Shown here: positions 25,693 through 35,005 of the stretch, one piece after another
Layout of the letters: every line of letters starts with the position of its first letter
Position numbering within the stretch: position 1 is the stretch's first letter
Assembly (NCBI RefSeq): GCF_004801255.1
Contig: NZ_CP036295.1
Location: forward strand, 2,380,001-2,444,000
Length of the DNA stretch: 64,000 nucleotides
Source: Desulfovibrio desulfuricans
Lineage (GTDB): Bacteria > Desulfobacterota > Desulfovibrionia > Desulfovibrionales > Desulfovibrionaceae
Direction of reading: 5' to 3'
The notes under the pieces: model-generated
Databases searched by the model: none
What the model saw: the letters and a program-made list of their open reading frames with translations, nothing else
Told to the model about the DNA's origin: nothing
Made by a program: the position numbers and the translations under genes

Positions 25693-26499
25693 ATGAACAG
25701 CGCGATCTCTCCTGCACTTGCAGATATATCTACCCATCTGGCATGGTTTACCGCCTACGCCAGCCAAAAAAAGGCCATGGAAACGGGCGACGCCTCTCCC
25801 ATGGATCTTAAAATCACGCACACCATGCATGTGCTGGACAATGCCCGCCATACCGTGGAGGGCGAGGGCTTTGACGCCGCAACCGCGCGGCAGAGTCTTC
25901 TGGCGGCGCTGTACCACGACGTGGGCCGGTTTGAGCAATATCTGCGCTACCACACCTTCCGGGACAGGGAATCGTGCAACCACGGGCAGATGGGCGTGCG
26001 CATTCTCAAGGCGCACCGCTGCCTTGCGCATGAAACCCCTGAAACGCGCAAGGTGGTTATGGCGGCCGTGGGCATGCACAACCGTTTTGCCCTGCCCGCA
26101 AAAACGCCCGCCCTGGTGGCCCTGGTCACCAATGTGGTGCGCGATGCGGACAAACTGGACATTTTGCGGATCATGGACGAGCACCTCAACGGCCCCGGCC
26201 CCTACAACCCCAGCGTGGTGCTGCAGCAGCCGGACGACCCCACCATCGCCAGCCCCGCCATCATGCAGGCGGTGCGCGACCACCGGGTGGCGGCCTATGC
26301 CGACCTCAGCTGCGTCAACGACTTTCGCCTGTTGCTGGGCACATGGTTTTTTGACCTGCATTTTGCCTCAAGCCGACGCAAGTTTCTGCAGGACGGGCAC
26401 ACGCAAAAACTGCTGCGCCACCTGCCCGACACGGCCCCCCAGGCCCCGGCGCGCGACTATCTGCTGGGACTTCTGGACGCTGCGCAGCGGAGCCAGTAA
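25693..26499 (+). CDS. HD-domain phosphohydrolase family protein
   Basis: The 268-residue protein has the HD metal-site series: ITHTMHVLDNAR, the His-Asp pair in ALYHDVGRFEQ, HGQMGVRIL, and VRDADKLDIL. These belong to HD-superfamily metal-dependent phosphohydrolases acting on nucleotides or signalling molecules. No partner domain is present, so the substrate is unknown. The start at 25693 has no clear ribosome-binding site and is chosen because the upstream frame overlaps the end of the DUF3179 gene. The next gene begins three bases after its stop. Confidence 0.85.
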   Translation: MNSAISPALADISTHLAWFTAYASQKKAMETGDASPMDLKITHTMHVLDNARHTVEGEGFDAATARQSLLAALYHDVGRFEQYLRYHTFRDRESCNHGQMGVRILKAHRCLAHETPETRKVVMAAVGMHNRFALPAKTPALVALVTNVVRDADKLDILRIMDEHLNGPGPYNPSVVLQQPDDPTIASPAIMQAVRDHRVAAYADLSCVNDFRLLLGTWFFDLHFASSRRKFLQDGHTQKLLRHLPDTAPQAPARDYLLGLLDAAQRSQ

Positions 26500-26501
26500 G
26501 C

Positions 26502-27038
26502 ATGTCTGACTGCCCGGCCTATTTTTGGCAGGCGCTGCTTGCCCGTGGCGTACCCTGGCCGGAGGCGTACGCCCACGCACCGCTCACCCCCGACCTGCAG
26601 CGGCTTTGTGCAGTCAGCGACGCGACCGCCCGCAATGCGGCCCTGCCCTGCGTGCGTCTTGCCTTCGCCCTGTGGCATCTGCCCGAGGATCAGGGCCAAG
26701 CGCTGCTGCGTCTGGCCCTGCAAAACGCCGAGACGGTGCTGGTGGCCGACTTCAAACTGGCCGAGCGCAATCTTGAACTGCCTGCCGTCCTTGCGGCGCA
26801 AGGCCTCATGGCGCTGACCGGGGTTCTGGGCGGGGTTCTGGGCGGGGTTCTGGCCCGGGTTCTGGGCGGTATACATGGCAGGACGCATGCGGCGCTACGC
26901 GCCAGCCGCGCTGGCCAGTCAAATTTTATGCAAACGGGCGGCATTGAGGGGCTCGTGCACCGGAGCGGGGCTCTGGTGCACGAGCGCCGCCCCATTTTTG
27001 CCGGGGCGGCGGCCCTGCTGCGGCTGCAACACCCTTAG
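26502..27038 (+). CDS. Methyltransferase-like remnant with internal 12-bp tandem repeat
   Basis: The 178-residue protein carries ETVLVADFKLAERNLELPA and, after an insert, a segment ending GGIEGLV. These resemble parts of a small class I SAM-methyltransferase-like family in Desulfovibrio. The glycine-rich SAM-binding loop is absent, so catalysis is doubtful. The middle is disrupted by four 12-base repeats that encode VLGG VLGG VLAR VLGG. It could be a decaying gene or a protein with a repeat expansion. It follows the HD gene by two bases. Confidence 0.6.
   Translation: MSDCPAYFWQALLARGVPWPEAYAHAPLTPDLQRLCAVSDATARNAALPCVRLAFALWHLPEDQGQALLRLALQNAETVLVADFKLAERNLELPAVLAAQGLMALTGVLGGVLGGVLARVLGGIHGRTHAALRASRAGQSNFMQTGGIEGLVHRSGALVHERRPIFAGAAALLRLQHP
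26820..26867 (+). repeat. Tandem repeat, 4 x 12 bp, in frame
   Basis: The unit GGGGTTCTGGGC is present at 26820, 26832, 26844 (one change) and 26856 (one change). As the unit is a multiple of three, copy-number change would keep the frame. Confidence 0.9.
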
Positions 27039-27168
27039 CCCTGAGCCCGTCTCGGCCAGCTGGTCAGCAGTGCATGATGCATTGAATATTATAGTTATTT
27101 TAAACTGTTATAAAAGCTCTGGCGACCAGCGGACCTGACGCTTCCGCCGCCTCGCCCGCCGAGCCGCC

Positions 27169-27198
27169 TTGAAGCCCCCCCCGCCCCTGTGCTATAAA
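27169..27198 (+). promoter_or_regulatory. Predicted dnaE promoter
   Basis: TTGAAG at 27169-27174 and TATAAA at 27193-27198 are 18 bases apart in a GC-rich stretch, 71 bases ahead of the dnaE ATG. Confidence 0.4.
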
Positions 27199-27268
27199 TT
27201 TTTTCGGCGCGCCCCGCCGCAGGGCGTCCGCGCCCGTAATGCCCGCCGTTGCCGCTTTTGGAGCTTCC

Positions 27269-30200
27269 ATGTCAGATTTTGTCCATCTTCATTGCCATAC
27301 AGAATACAGCCTGCTTGACGGCGCCATCCGCATCAAGGATCTGTGCGCCCGCGCCAAAGACTTTGGCATGTCCGCCTGCGCCATAACCGACCACGGCAAC
27401 CTGTTTGGCGCTGCCTACTTTTTTCAGGGCTGCAAAGACTACGGCGTCAAGCCCATCTTTGGCTGCGAGGTTTACGTCTGCCAGGACCACACGGACAAAA
27501 GCACCGACTCCCCCCTGGCCCGCCGCCGCAACCACCTCATCCTGCTGGCCCAGAACAACACAGGCTATCACAACCTGGTCAAGCTGGTGACCAAGGGCTA
27601 CCTTGAGGGTTTTTATTACAAACCCCGGGTAGACAAACCCCTGCTGCGCAAATATTCCGAGGGTCTCGTCTGCCTGTCGGCATGCATCGCGGGCGAAATA
27701 CCCCGCGCCATACTTGCGGACGACATGGACAAGGCACTGAGCCTTACGCGCGAATACGCCGATATCTATCCCGACCGGTTTTACCTTGAGCTGCAGTCCA
27801 ACGGCCTGCCGGAGCAGACCAAGGCCAACAACGCCCTGCTGGAGCTGTCGGCAACCACGGGCGTGCCGCTGGTCGCCACCAACGACTGCCACTACCTCAC
27901 GGCAGATGACGCCGAGGCCCACGAGGTGCTGCTCTGCATCCAGACGCAGACCACCATGGACGACCCCAAGCGCATGCGCTTTGGCACCAACGAGCTGTTC
28001 TACAAATCCATCGAAGAGATGGAAAAGCCCTTTGCCCATGTGCCCGAGGCGCTGGCCAACACCGTGCGCATTGCCGAGCAGTGCAATGTGGAGCTGGACT
28101 TTGGCCACCACTACTTTCCGGTATACAAGCTGCCCGAGGGGGCCAGCCTCGACTCCGAATTTAGGCGTCTGGCGGAAGAAGGCCTTGAAAAAAGGCTGGA
28201 GAAACACCCCGACAGAGCCACGCTGGACATGCAGATGTACCGCGACCGCCTGCAGTACGAACTGCGCGTCATCCTTGAAATGGGCTTTCCCGGCTACTTT
28301 CTTATCGTGCAGGAATTCATCAACTGGGCAAAAAACCACAACGTGCCCGTGGGGCCGGGGCGCGGTTCTGCCGCTGGTTCGCTGGTGGCCTGGGCCCTGC
28401 GCATCACCAACCTTGACCCGCTTCCGTACAATCTGCTGTTTGAGCGCTTTCTGAACAACGAACGCGTCTCCCTGCCCGATATCGACGTGGACTTTTGCGA
28501 ACGTCGGCGCGGCGAGGTGATCAAGCACATGGTCGAGACCTACGGCGAGGGCTCTGTGGCGCAGATCACCACTTTTGGCACCATGAAGGCCAAAGGCGTG
28601 GTGCGCGACGTGGGCCGCGCCCTTGGCATGAGCTTTGCCGAAACCGACCGCATCGCCAAGCTGGTGCCCGCCGACCTCAAGATGACCATCAAAAAGGCCC
28701 TTGAGGCGGAGCCGGAGCTGGAGAACCTCTACCACTCCGACCCCAAGGTCACGCACCTGCTCGACACGGCGCGCCGCCTCGAGGGGCTGGCCCGCCACGC
28801 CTCCACCCACGCCGCCGGGCTGGTGGTTTCGGACAAGCCCATGGAGGAATACCTGCCCCTCTATCAGGGCAAACGCGGCGAACTTGTGACCCAGTTTGAC
28901 GGCCCCATGACCGAAAAGGCCGGGCTTGTTAAATTTGACTTTCTGGGCCTCAAGACCATGACCCTGATTCAGGATACCCTGGACAATATCACCCTGCAGG
29001 GTAACGAACCGCCCGACCTCGACAACCTGCCCCTCACCGACGCCGAAACCTACGAGCTGTATGCCCGTGGCGACACGGACGGCGTTTTTCAGGTTGAAAG
29101 CTCGGGCATGCGGCAGTATCTGCGCATGCTCAAGCCCTCATGCTTTGAAGACGTCATCGCCATGCTGGCCCTGTACCGCCCCGGCCCGCTGGGTTCGGGC
29201 ATGGTGGACGAATTTATCAAGCGCAAGCACGGGCAGGTGCCTGTGGTCTATCCGCACCCGTCGCTCTCCGACTGCCTGCGCGACACCTACGGCGTTATCG
29301 TCTATCAGGAACAGGTCATGCAGATCGCCCAGATCATCGCCAGCTACACGCTGGGCGGGGCCGACCTGCTGCGCCGCGCCATGGGCAAAAAGAAAGCCGA
29401 GGCCATGGCCAAGGAACGCGTCAACTTTGTTGCCGGCGCGGAAAAAAACGGCATCAGCAAAGACAACGCCAACGAAATTTTCGACTTGATGGAAAAATTC
29501 GCCGAATACGGCTTCAACAAGTCGCACTCCGCCGCATACGCGCTTATTTCGTACTACACGGCCTACCTCAAGGTGCACCACAAGGTCGAGTTTATGGCCG
29601 CCCTGCTCACCTCTGAAATGGGCAACCAGGACAAGCTGCTCAAGTACGTCTCGTGCTGCAAGGACATGGGCATCAACGTGGTGCAGGCCTCGGTAAACCA
29701 GAGCCAGCGCGAGTTTACGGCCCACGGCGGCAAGGTGGTCTTTGGCCTTGGCGGCATCAAGAATGTGGGCGACGAAGCCATCCGCGAGATTGTCGAGGCC
29801 CGCGCCGAGGGCGGCGAGTTTGCCTCGCTGTTTGACATGTGCTGCCGGGTCAACCTGCGCAAGGTTACCAAGCGCGTGCTCGAATCGCTCACCAAGGGCG
29901 GCGCGTGCGACTGCTTTGGCCTGCCCCGCGCCGCCCTGCTGGCGGCCATTGAAATCGTGGTTGCCCGCGCGCAAAAAAAAGCCAAGGACAAAAACTCCAA
30001 TCAGGTTTCGCTGCTCTCCATGGCCCCGGCAGTGGAAAGCGCCCCTCAGCCCGGCATCGGGTTCGACTGCCCGGAGGCCTCGCTGCCCGAAATGGCCGAC
30101 GACGACAAGCTGCGGGCCGAAAAGGAAGCCCTGGGCTTCTTTTTGACCAGCCATCCGCTGCAGCCCTTTGTGCGCGAGATACGCCGCCTGGGCCTTACAA

Positions 30201-30757
30201 CGCTCGAAGACGCGCGCGAGCTTTTTCCCGGTGCGGAGATCCGCTGCGCGGCGCTGGTTGTCAGCGTCAAGGAAGTGCTCACCAAATCCAAGGGAGAGCG
30301 CATGGCATTTGTGGGCATTGAAGACCTCACCGGCCACGCCGAAGTGACGTTCTTTCCCCGCTCCTATGCCGAATGCCGCGACCTGTTGCGCTCGGAGCAG
30401 CCCATCTGTCTGGTGGCGCGGCTCGACAGCCAGACGGACAATGCCGACAATGCCGATATGGACGAAGAGGCGGAGGACGCCCCGCGCGAGGTCAAGCTGC
30501 TGGGGCAGAGCGCCCGGTCGCTGGCCGAGGCCTGCGGCCTGAGCGACACCCCCGTGTGCGTGCACATACCGGCCCACCGTCTTGGCCGCGACGACATGCT
30601 GGCCCTGCGCAATCTGCTGGAGCAGTATCCCGGCCCGGTCGAGGCCCACGCCCAGGTGCTGCTCGACGGGCATCTGTGCCTGCTGCATCTCGACAACACT
30701 CTAAAAGTCAGACCCGGGCCAGACCTGGATAAAGCTCTTGCCGCCTGGGCTTTATAA
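27269..30757 (+). CDS. dnaE: DNA polymerase III alpha subunit DnaE
   Basis: DnaE is the replicative C-family polymerase. The 1162 residues have the usual E. coli-like length. They begin with a PHP domain (FVHLHCHTEYSLLDG, ACAITDHGNLFGA). The polymerase core includes GPGRGSAAGSLVAWAL and PDIDVDFCERRRGE, which holds two catalytic Asp. Later come YQEQVMQIAQI, the helix-hairpin-helix region and a C-terminal OB fold (residues ~985-1075). The start at 27269 has GGAG five bases upstream. A metallophosphoesterase gene follows after three bases. Confidence 0.98.
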   Translation: MSDFVHLHCHTEYSLLDGAIRIKDLCARAKDFGMSACAITDHGNLFGAAYFFQGCKDYGVKPIFGCEVYVCQDHTDKSTDSPLARRRNHLILLAQNNTGYHNLVKLVTKGYLEGFYYKPRVDKPLLRKYSEGLVCLSACIAGEIPRAILADDMDKALSLTREYADIYPDRFYLELQSNGLPEQTKANNALLELSATTGVPLVATNDCHYLTADDAEAHEVLLCIQTQTTMDDPKRMRFGTNELFYKSIEEMEKPFAHVPEALANTVRIAEQCNVELDFGHHYFPVYKLPEGASLDSEFRRLAEEGLEKRLEKHPDRATLDMQMYRDRLQYELRVILEMGFPGYFLIVQEFINWAKNHNVPVGPGRGSAAGSLVAWALRITNLDPLPYNLLFERFLNNERVSLPDIDVDFCERRRGEVIKHMVETYGEGSVAQITTFGTMKAKGVVRDVGRALGMSFAETDRIAKLVPADLKMTIKKALEAEPELENLYHSDPKVTHLLDTARRLEGLARHASTHAAGLVVSDKPMEEYLPLYQGKRGELVTQFDGPMTEKAGLVKFDFLGLKTMTLIQDTLDNITLQGNEPPDLDNLPLTDAETYELYARGDTDGVFQVESSGMRQYLRMLKPSCFEDVIAMLALYRPGPLGSGMVDEFIKRKHGQVPVVYPHPSLSDCLRDTYGVIVYQEQVMQIAQIIASYTLGGADLLRRAMGKKKAEAMAKERVNFVAGAEKNGISKDNANEIFDLMEKFAEYGFNKSHSAAYALISYYTAYLKVHHKVEFMAALLTSEMGNQDKLLKYVSCCKDMGINVVQASVNQSQREFTAHGGKVVFGLGGIKNVGDEAIREIVEARAEGGEFASLFDMCCRVNLRKVTKRVLESLTKGGACDCFGLPRAALLAAIEIVVARAQKKAKDKNSNQVSLLSMAPAVESAPQPGIGFDCPEASLPEMADDDKLRAEKEALGFFLTSHPLQPFVREIRRLGLTTLEDARELFPGAEIRCAALVVSVKEVLTKSKGERMAFVGIEDLTGHAEVTFFPRSYAECRDLLRSEQPICLVARLDSQTDNADNADMDEEAEDAPREVKLLGQSARSLAEACGLSDTPVCVHIPAHRLGRDDMLALRNLLEQYPGPVEAHAQVLLDGHLCLLHLDNTLKVRPGPDLDKALAAWAL

Positions 30758-30760
30758 TAT

Positions 30761-31939
30761 ATGTTCCGATTTTTTCTGGTAACAGGCATTGGCCTGGCCA
30801 TCATCAACGGCTGGATATCCTGGTGGCTTTGGCGCGCTCTTTCGGGCGCGGGCTGGCTGCGTTTTGTGCTCTGCGCCCTTGTGCTCGTGCTGGGCGCGGC
30901 CTTTCCCCTGCTGTACAAGGGGCATGGGGCAACGCTGGCCCATGTGTGGCTGCTGCGGGCGGGCGCGTTCTGGATGGGCGTGGCCTTTTACGCCTTTGTC
31001 CTGGCGCTGCTTGCCGACGTGTGGGGGCTGGGCGCACGAATTTTTGGCTGCGCGCCGCCCATGGCGCCACGCTGGGGAGCCGTGCTGCTGGTGCTTGGCC
31101 TGCCGGTACTGCTGGGCGCGGCCAGCTGGTTTAACGCGGCCTTTCCCGCCTTGCGGCAGTACGACATCACCGTGCGCATGCAGGCTCCGGTGCCCGACGC
31201 CCTGACCCGCAAACCACTGCGGCTGGGCATTGTTACCGACATGCATCTGGGCCGACTGATAACTGCGGGCCGACTGGCCAGAGCCATGCAGCTGCTGGCC
31301 CCGGAGCAGCCCGACGCCATTTTTTATGTGGGCGACATTATTGACGACCACATCAAGCTCGACGCGCAGGCCATTGCGGCGGCCCTGGCTTTGACCCAGC
31401 CCCGGCTGGGCCACTGGGCCGTACCCGGCAACCATGAGTATATTTCGGGTTCCATTGACAGGAGCCTGAATTTTTTACGCAGCGTGGGCATGCAGGTACT
31501 GCGCGACCAGTGGGCGGTTGTGGACGACAGCTTTATACTGGCGGGCAGGGACGACCTGAGCAAGCCCGGCTTTACCGGCACGCAACGCGACAGCCTGGCA
31601 GAAATTCTGTCAGACCTGCCCCAGCAGTACCGCCAGCTGCCCCTTGTGGTGCTCGACCACCAGCCCGCAGCCCTAACCGAGGCCCGCGACGCCGGGGCCG
31701 TGCTGGAATTTTCGGGCCACACCCATTACGGACAGCTGTGGCCCTTCAATCTGGTGATTGAACGCAAATACGAAAACCCGTTGGGGTTGCTGACCAAGGG
31801 CAGCTTCCACTCCATTGTCAGCGCGGGCACGGGAACCTGGGGCCCGCCCCTGCGCAACACCTCGCGGGCCGAAGTGCTGCTGGTGACCGTGCATTTTGCG
31901 CCAATGGAGGACAGAGCCGGGGCAACGCCCGCCCCCTGA
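30761..31939 (+). CDS. Membrane-anchored metallophosphoesterase
   Basis: The 392-residue protein has about four N-terminal transmembrane segments (residues 5-130). A calcineurin-like phosphoesterase domain follows, with all metal motifs: VTDMHLG, YVGDIIDDH, PGNHEY, VVLDHQPA and GHTHYGQ. It resembles the YkuE/YaeI group that acts on lipid-linked phosphates such as UDP-sugar lipids; the actual substrate is unknown. It starts three bases after dnaE with no ribosome-binding site of its own, so coupled translation is likely. It ends 12 bases from the convergent DUF1848 gene. Confidence 0.88.
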   Translation: MFRFFLVTGIGLAIINGWISWWLWRALSGAGWLRFVLCALVLVLGAAFPLLYKGHGATLAHVWLLRAGAFWMGVAFYAFVLALLADVWGLGARIFGCAPPMAPRWGAVLLVLGLPVLLGAASWFNAAFPALRQYDITVRMQAPVPDALTRKPLRLGIVTDMHLGRLITAGRLARAMQLLAPEQPDAIFYVGDIIDDHIKLDAQAIAAALALTQPRLGHWAVPGNHEYISGSIDRSLNFLRSVGMQVLRDQWAVVDDSFILAGRDDLSKPGFTGTQRDSLAEILSDLPQQYRQLPLVVLDHQPAALTEARDAGAVLEFSGHTHYGQLWPFNLVIERKYENPLGLLTKGSFHSIVSAGTGTWGPPLRNTSRAEVLLVTVHFAPMEDRAGATPAP

Positions 31940-31951
31940 GCCTCTGCCGGG

Positions 31952-32995
31952 CTATTGCTGCGGGCTGATGCTCTCCCCCTCCGGGTCGTGCAGCCGATAC
32001 TTGCGGGCCGCCGTGGCGGGCGAAGTATTGGCGTAGCAGTACACGCAGCCGTGGGGGCAGGTATCGTACTGGCCCACGTCCTTGCAGGGCACGCACAGGC
32101 ACTGCGCCCGCTGGCCGCTGTCGCGCGGGTATTCGGTTGCCGCCGAGGGCGGGTCGCCAGACGGCCCGGCAAGCGGCAACCCCAGCTGTCGCGGTTGCGC
32201 AAGGCCAAACAGCCGCAGGATATCAGGATGCCGGTTGGTGAGCCTGAGGACAAGCTCGGGATCAATACAGCGGTTGTGGCTGATGCCCAGGGCGGCAAAA
32301 TCGCCCTTTTCACCGCAGGTGCAGGCGGCAATGCCCAGATCACCGGCGATGCGGGCCACCCCCGCGGCAACGCGGAGCGTTTCTTCCCGCGTAAAATCGC
32401 GCCAGCCAAGCCCCGCCCTGCGCAGGTTTTCCCGCACCTTGCGGTAGTCGGCGATGTCGGCAAAGCTGAACACCAGTTTGCTGGTGCAGCCCGCAAGCGC
32501 GCGGCCCACGCGCTCCATGCGCTCAAGCAGCGCTTCGCAACCCAGCGGGTCTCTGGCCAGCCCGCCCGCCAGCATGAGCGGGTCAAAACGCCACACGACC
32601 CTCTCCGGTCCGGCGATGTCGGCAAACCGCCTGAACGTATCAATACGCCGCGCAAGTCGGGGCAGGCCGGGTTCCCAGCCTTCTTCTTCATAATCGTTGA
32701 GCGTAAACTGCAGATACCAGGCCAGCCCACGGGCCTCCACCTGCGGCAGCAGGGGCAGCAGGGGCTGCGGGTTTTTGCTCCAGAACACGACCATCCGCGT
32801 GTGGTCAAAGGCCACAAACTGGGATCGGCCATTGAAGGGGTTGATCCAGCGGGCATACCCGGCGCGCAGGCGGCTGACAAACCACGGCGCGTAAAAAGCC
32901 GGGATGTCCGTTGCCCGGCTGACCGCGATAATTTCCGGGGCAACGGCGCTGACGGTTCCCTCGGGGGTGTTGATCTGCACTGTTCGCCATTTCAT
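31952..32995 (-). CDS. DUF1848 family protein with C-terminal cysteine motifs
   Basis: This is a 347-residue protein of the DUF1848 type. Typical pieces are SRATDIPAFYAPWF near the N-terminus, VVFWSKNPQPL, WYLQFTLNDYE, VVWRFDPLML and LVFSFADI. The C-terminus carries CLCVPCKDVG and TCPHGCVYCYAN, whose cysteines could bind an iron-sulfur cluster. The TIM-barrel-like text is reminiscent of radical SAM folds. Biochemical function is unknown. No operon partner is visible. Confidence 0.85.
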   Translation of the reverse strand: MKWRTVQINTPEGTVSAVAPEIIAVSRATDIPAFYAPWFVSRLRAGYARWINPFNGRSQFVAFDHTRMVVFWSKNPQPLLPLLPQVEARGLAWYLQFTLNDYEEEGWEPGLPRLARRIDTFRRFADIAGPERVVWRFDPLMLAGGLARDPLGCEALLERMERVGRALAGCTSKLVFSFADIADYRKVRENLRRAGLGWRDFTREETLRVAAGVARIAGDLGIAACTCGEKGDFAALGISHNRCIDPELVLRLTNRHPDILRLFGLAQPRQLGLPLAGPSGDPPSAATEYPRDSGQRAQCLCVPCKDVGQYDTCPHGCVYCYANTSPATAARKYRLHDPEGESISPQQ

Positions 32996-33089
32996 GGGCC
33001 AAGTGTTTCAGGGTGACGGCGCTTCGTCAACCGGCAGCGCGCCGCCGCGCGGGGCCGCCGCAACGTGAGCGCGCAACGTGAACGCCGGG

Positions 33090-33121
33090 CAGCAATCAGA
33101 CTGCAGATGGACAGCAATCAG
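33090..33121 (+). repeat. Direct repeat CAGCAATCAG, two copies
   Basis: Copies at 33090-33099 and 33112-33121 are 22 bases apart, about one DNA turn times two. They lie about 90 bases upstream of the predicted promoter of the small-protein/queD pair. They could be a regulator site. Confidence 0.5.
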
Positions 33122-33208
33122 GCAACAAAATAGCTACAAACTGGCAGCGGCGGGGCAACTCTTGGCAAAAACAGGCAACCCCGGGTAAAACCACGCTGTT
33201 TCGCCATT

Positions 33209-33236
33209 TTGACATATCCCGCGCAATTGTTATCCT
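33209..33236 (+). promoter_or_regulatory. Predicted promoter of the 55-aa protein and queD
   Basis: A perfect TTGACA at 33209-33214 and TATCCT at 33231-33236 with a 16-base spacer lie 45 bases before the small gene. Confidence 0.5.
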
Positions 33237-33281
33237 TGTGCTGCGAATACGCCCAATCAACCTGCAACAAACTGGAAATTC

Positions 33282-33449
33282 ATGTCTTTTTTTTCCTGGA
33301 TGCAAAGCCTCTTTACGCCGCCCTCTACAGGCGACCCCGATCTGGACGATCCGCGCCCCGGTTTTGAATGGAATCAAAACGTCCGCATATTGCTGGCTAT
33401 GATTATTGTCATTATTTCGGCCTTTGTGGTCTACTGGATACTGTCATGA
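33282..33449 (+). CDS. 55-residue single-pass membrane protein overlapping queD
   Basis: A short frame begins MSFFSWMQSLFTPPS. It has an acidic middle (GDPDLDDPRPG) and ends with one transmembrane helix (ILLAMIIVIISAFVVYWILS). GGAAA precedes the ATG by a few bases. Its stop overlaps the queD ATG by four bases (ATGA), typical of coupled genes. The clean hydrophobic helix and the overlap support a real gene. Function is unknown. Confidence 0.7.
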   Translation: MSFFSWMQSLFTPPSTGDPDLDDPRPGFEWNQNVRILLAMIIVIISAFVVYWILS

Positions 33450-33859
33450 CAAAAGGCGCTTTCTGGCGGCTGACCGTACGCGACGATTTTTCCGCAGGTC
33501 ACGCCCTGCGGCACTATGAAGGCAAGTGCGAGCGCATGCACGGGCACAACTTTGCGGTTGAGCTGACCGTGCAGGGGCAACGCCTGACCTGCGATACGGA
33601 GTTGCTGCTCGACTTCAAGACCCTCAAGACGGGCCTCAAGACCGTACTCGACGGGCTGGACCACCGGCTGCTCAACGAAACGCCGCCATTTGACGTTGCC
33701 AACCCCTCCTCGGAAAATCTGGCCCGGCACATCTGGCGGTGCATGGCCGAGCTGCTGGCAACGCACGACGACCCGCAGGCCCGCGAGGTGCGGCTGTACA
33801 GTGTTGCCGTGTCTGAAAAAGGTGCGCAAACCGCCACCTATATGGAAGTGGACGACTGA
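33446..33859 (+). CDS. queD: 6-carboxy-5,6,7,8-tetrahydropterin synthase QueD
   Basis: QueD converts dihydroneopterin triphosphate to carboxytetrahydropterin in queuosine (preQ0) synthesis. The 137-residue product shows the zinc-binding His in FSAGHALRHYEGK, the CxxxHGH motif in CERMHGHNF, and a DFKTLK region typical of the family. The start at 33446 overlaps the preceding small gene. No other que genes are in the window. Confidence 0.92.
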   Translation: MTKGAFWRLTVRDDFSAGHALRHYEGKCERMHGHNFAVELTVQGQRLTCDTELLLDFKTLKTGLKTVLDGLDHRLLNETPPFDVANPSSENLARHIWRCMAELLATHDDPQAREVRLYSVAVSEKGAQTATYMEVDD

Positions 33860-33929
33860 CTGCCAGCGAGCCGCAGGCCGCCTCAGCCCCTCCCCCGCAC
33901 ACCGTTAACCAGACCACACGGAACCAAGC

Positions 33930-34814
33930 ATGGCTCAGGCTTTGTGTCTTCTGCACGCCAACTGCCAGGGTGATGCGCTGCGTCCCCTGCTGGAGAATAC
34001 CCCGGCCTTTGGCAGCCGTTTTTACATCCGCCAGTACGTCAACTACACGCGGCAAAGCATAGCCGCGCGGGATATCGAGCGCTGCGACCTCTTCCTGTAC
34101 CAGCGGCTCGCCCCCAAGTGGGGCGACCTGTCCACGGAGCAGATGCTGCCGCAACTGCCGCCGCACTGTCAGGCCATTGAAATTCCCAATCTTTTTTTCA
34201 AGGGCTACTGGCCCTTCTGGTCGCGCGACGAGCGCATCAATTTTGCCGACAGCCTGCTGGAAGCCCTGCTGGAAAGGGTCAGCCCGCACGAGGCCATGAC
34301 CCTGTATTTGCGCGGCTCTGCCGGGCTGCTGGGCGATGCGGCGACGCTGAACCGGCAGGCCGAGGAATCGCTTTGCCGCGAGGAGGCCAAGGAGGCCGAG
34401 GGCCCCATCAAGTGCGCCCCGCTGCTGCGCGAACGCTGGCGCGACGAGCAGATGTTCATCACGGTCAACCATCCGGGGCGCGAGCTTGTGTGCCACATGG
34501 CCGACAGCCTGCTGCGCCTGCTGGGCCTTGGCGGGCTGCCCCCGAGCACGCGCAGGGGTTTTGTACACCCGCTGGAGGATTTTTGGCTGCCTATCCATCC
34601 GGTCGTGGGGCAGGCCCTTGCCCTGCCCTTTGCCAGCGCCGACAGACCCTGGGCCATCTTTGATTCACAGCTGACCCATCGGGAATACATCATGTGCTAC
34701 CTGGCCTGCCGCGCAAACAACGTAGCTGATTTTTTGACATTTCTCAAAAACCTGTCGCCCGACGCCATGCACATGGCAGCGGCAGCCGTACACGGCAACC
34801 GGGCGACCCCCTAG
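33930..34814 (+). CDS. WcbI-like putative polysaccharide acetyltransferase
   Basis: The 294-residue protein starts MAQALCLLHANCQGDALRPLL, the hallmark beginning of the WcbI family linked to capsule or polysaccharide modification. Further family-like parts are DLFLYQRL, IEIPNLFFKGYWPF and FITVNHPGRELV. Enzymatic activity of this family is not firmly established. It stands 70 bases after queD and ends in a hairpin. No sugar genes are adjacent here, but the window carries an LPS sugar locus at 50-60 kb. Confidence 0.75.
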   Translation: MAQALCLLHANCQGDALRPLLENTPAFGSRFYIRQYVNYTRQSIAARDIERCDLFLYQRLAPKWGDLSTEQMLPQLPPHCQAIEIPNLFFKGYWPFWSRDERINFADSLLEALLERVSPHEAMTLYLRGSAGLLGDAATLNRQAEESLCREEAKEAEGPIKCAPLLRERWRDEQMFITVNHPGRELVCHMADSLLRLLGLGGLPPSTRRGFVHPLEDFWLPIHPVVGQALALPFASADRPWAIFDSQLTHREYIMCYLACRANNVADFLTFLKNLSPDAMHMAAAAVHGNRATP

Positions 34815-34837
34815 AGCCTTTATCGGCTCCGTTTTTT
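34814..34837 (+). terminator. Probable terminator after WcbI-like gene
   Basis: A 5-bp GAGCC/GGCTC stem with a 6-base loop begins at the stop codon and is followed by CG and six T. Confidence 0.55.
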
Positions 34838-35005
34838 CCAACTTCCTGGGCAGATAAGCATTTCAACGGCAATCTGCTCCGCACTACCGGCGCCCGTCCG
34901 CCGGGTGTCTGCCCAGCAACACCAGGCGCAACGCGGCTGCGGCAAACGTGTCGCCACCGCCCACGCACAGGGCTGCGGCCATACCGCGCCCGAAAGGAGT
35001 ACGTC

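Noticed and set aside
33122..33281. preQ1 riboswitch ahead of the queD pair
   Set aside because: I looked for the short stem and A-rich tail near the ribosome-binding site and could not form a convincing fold.
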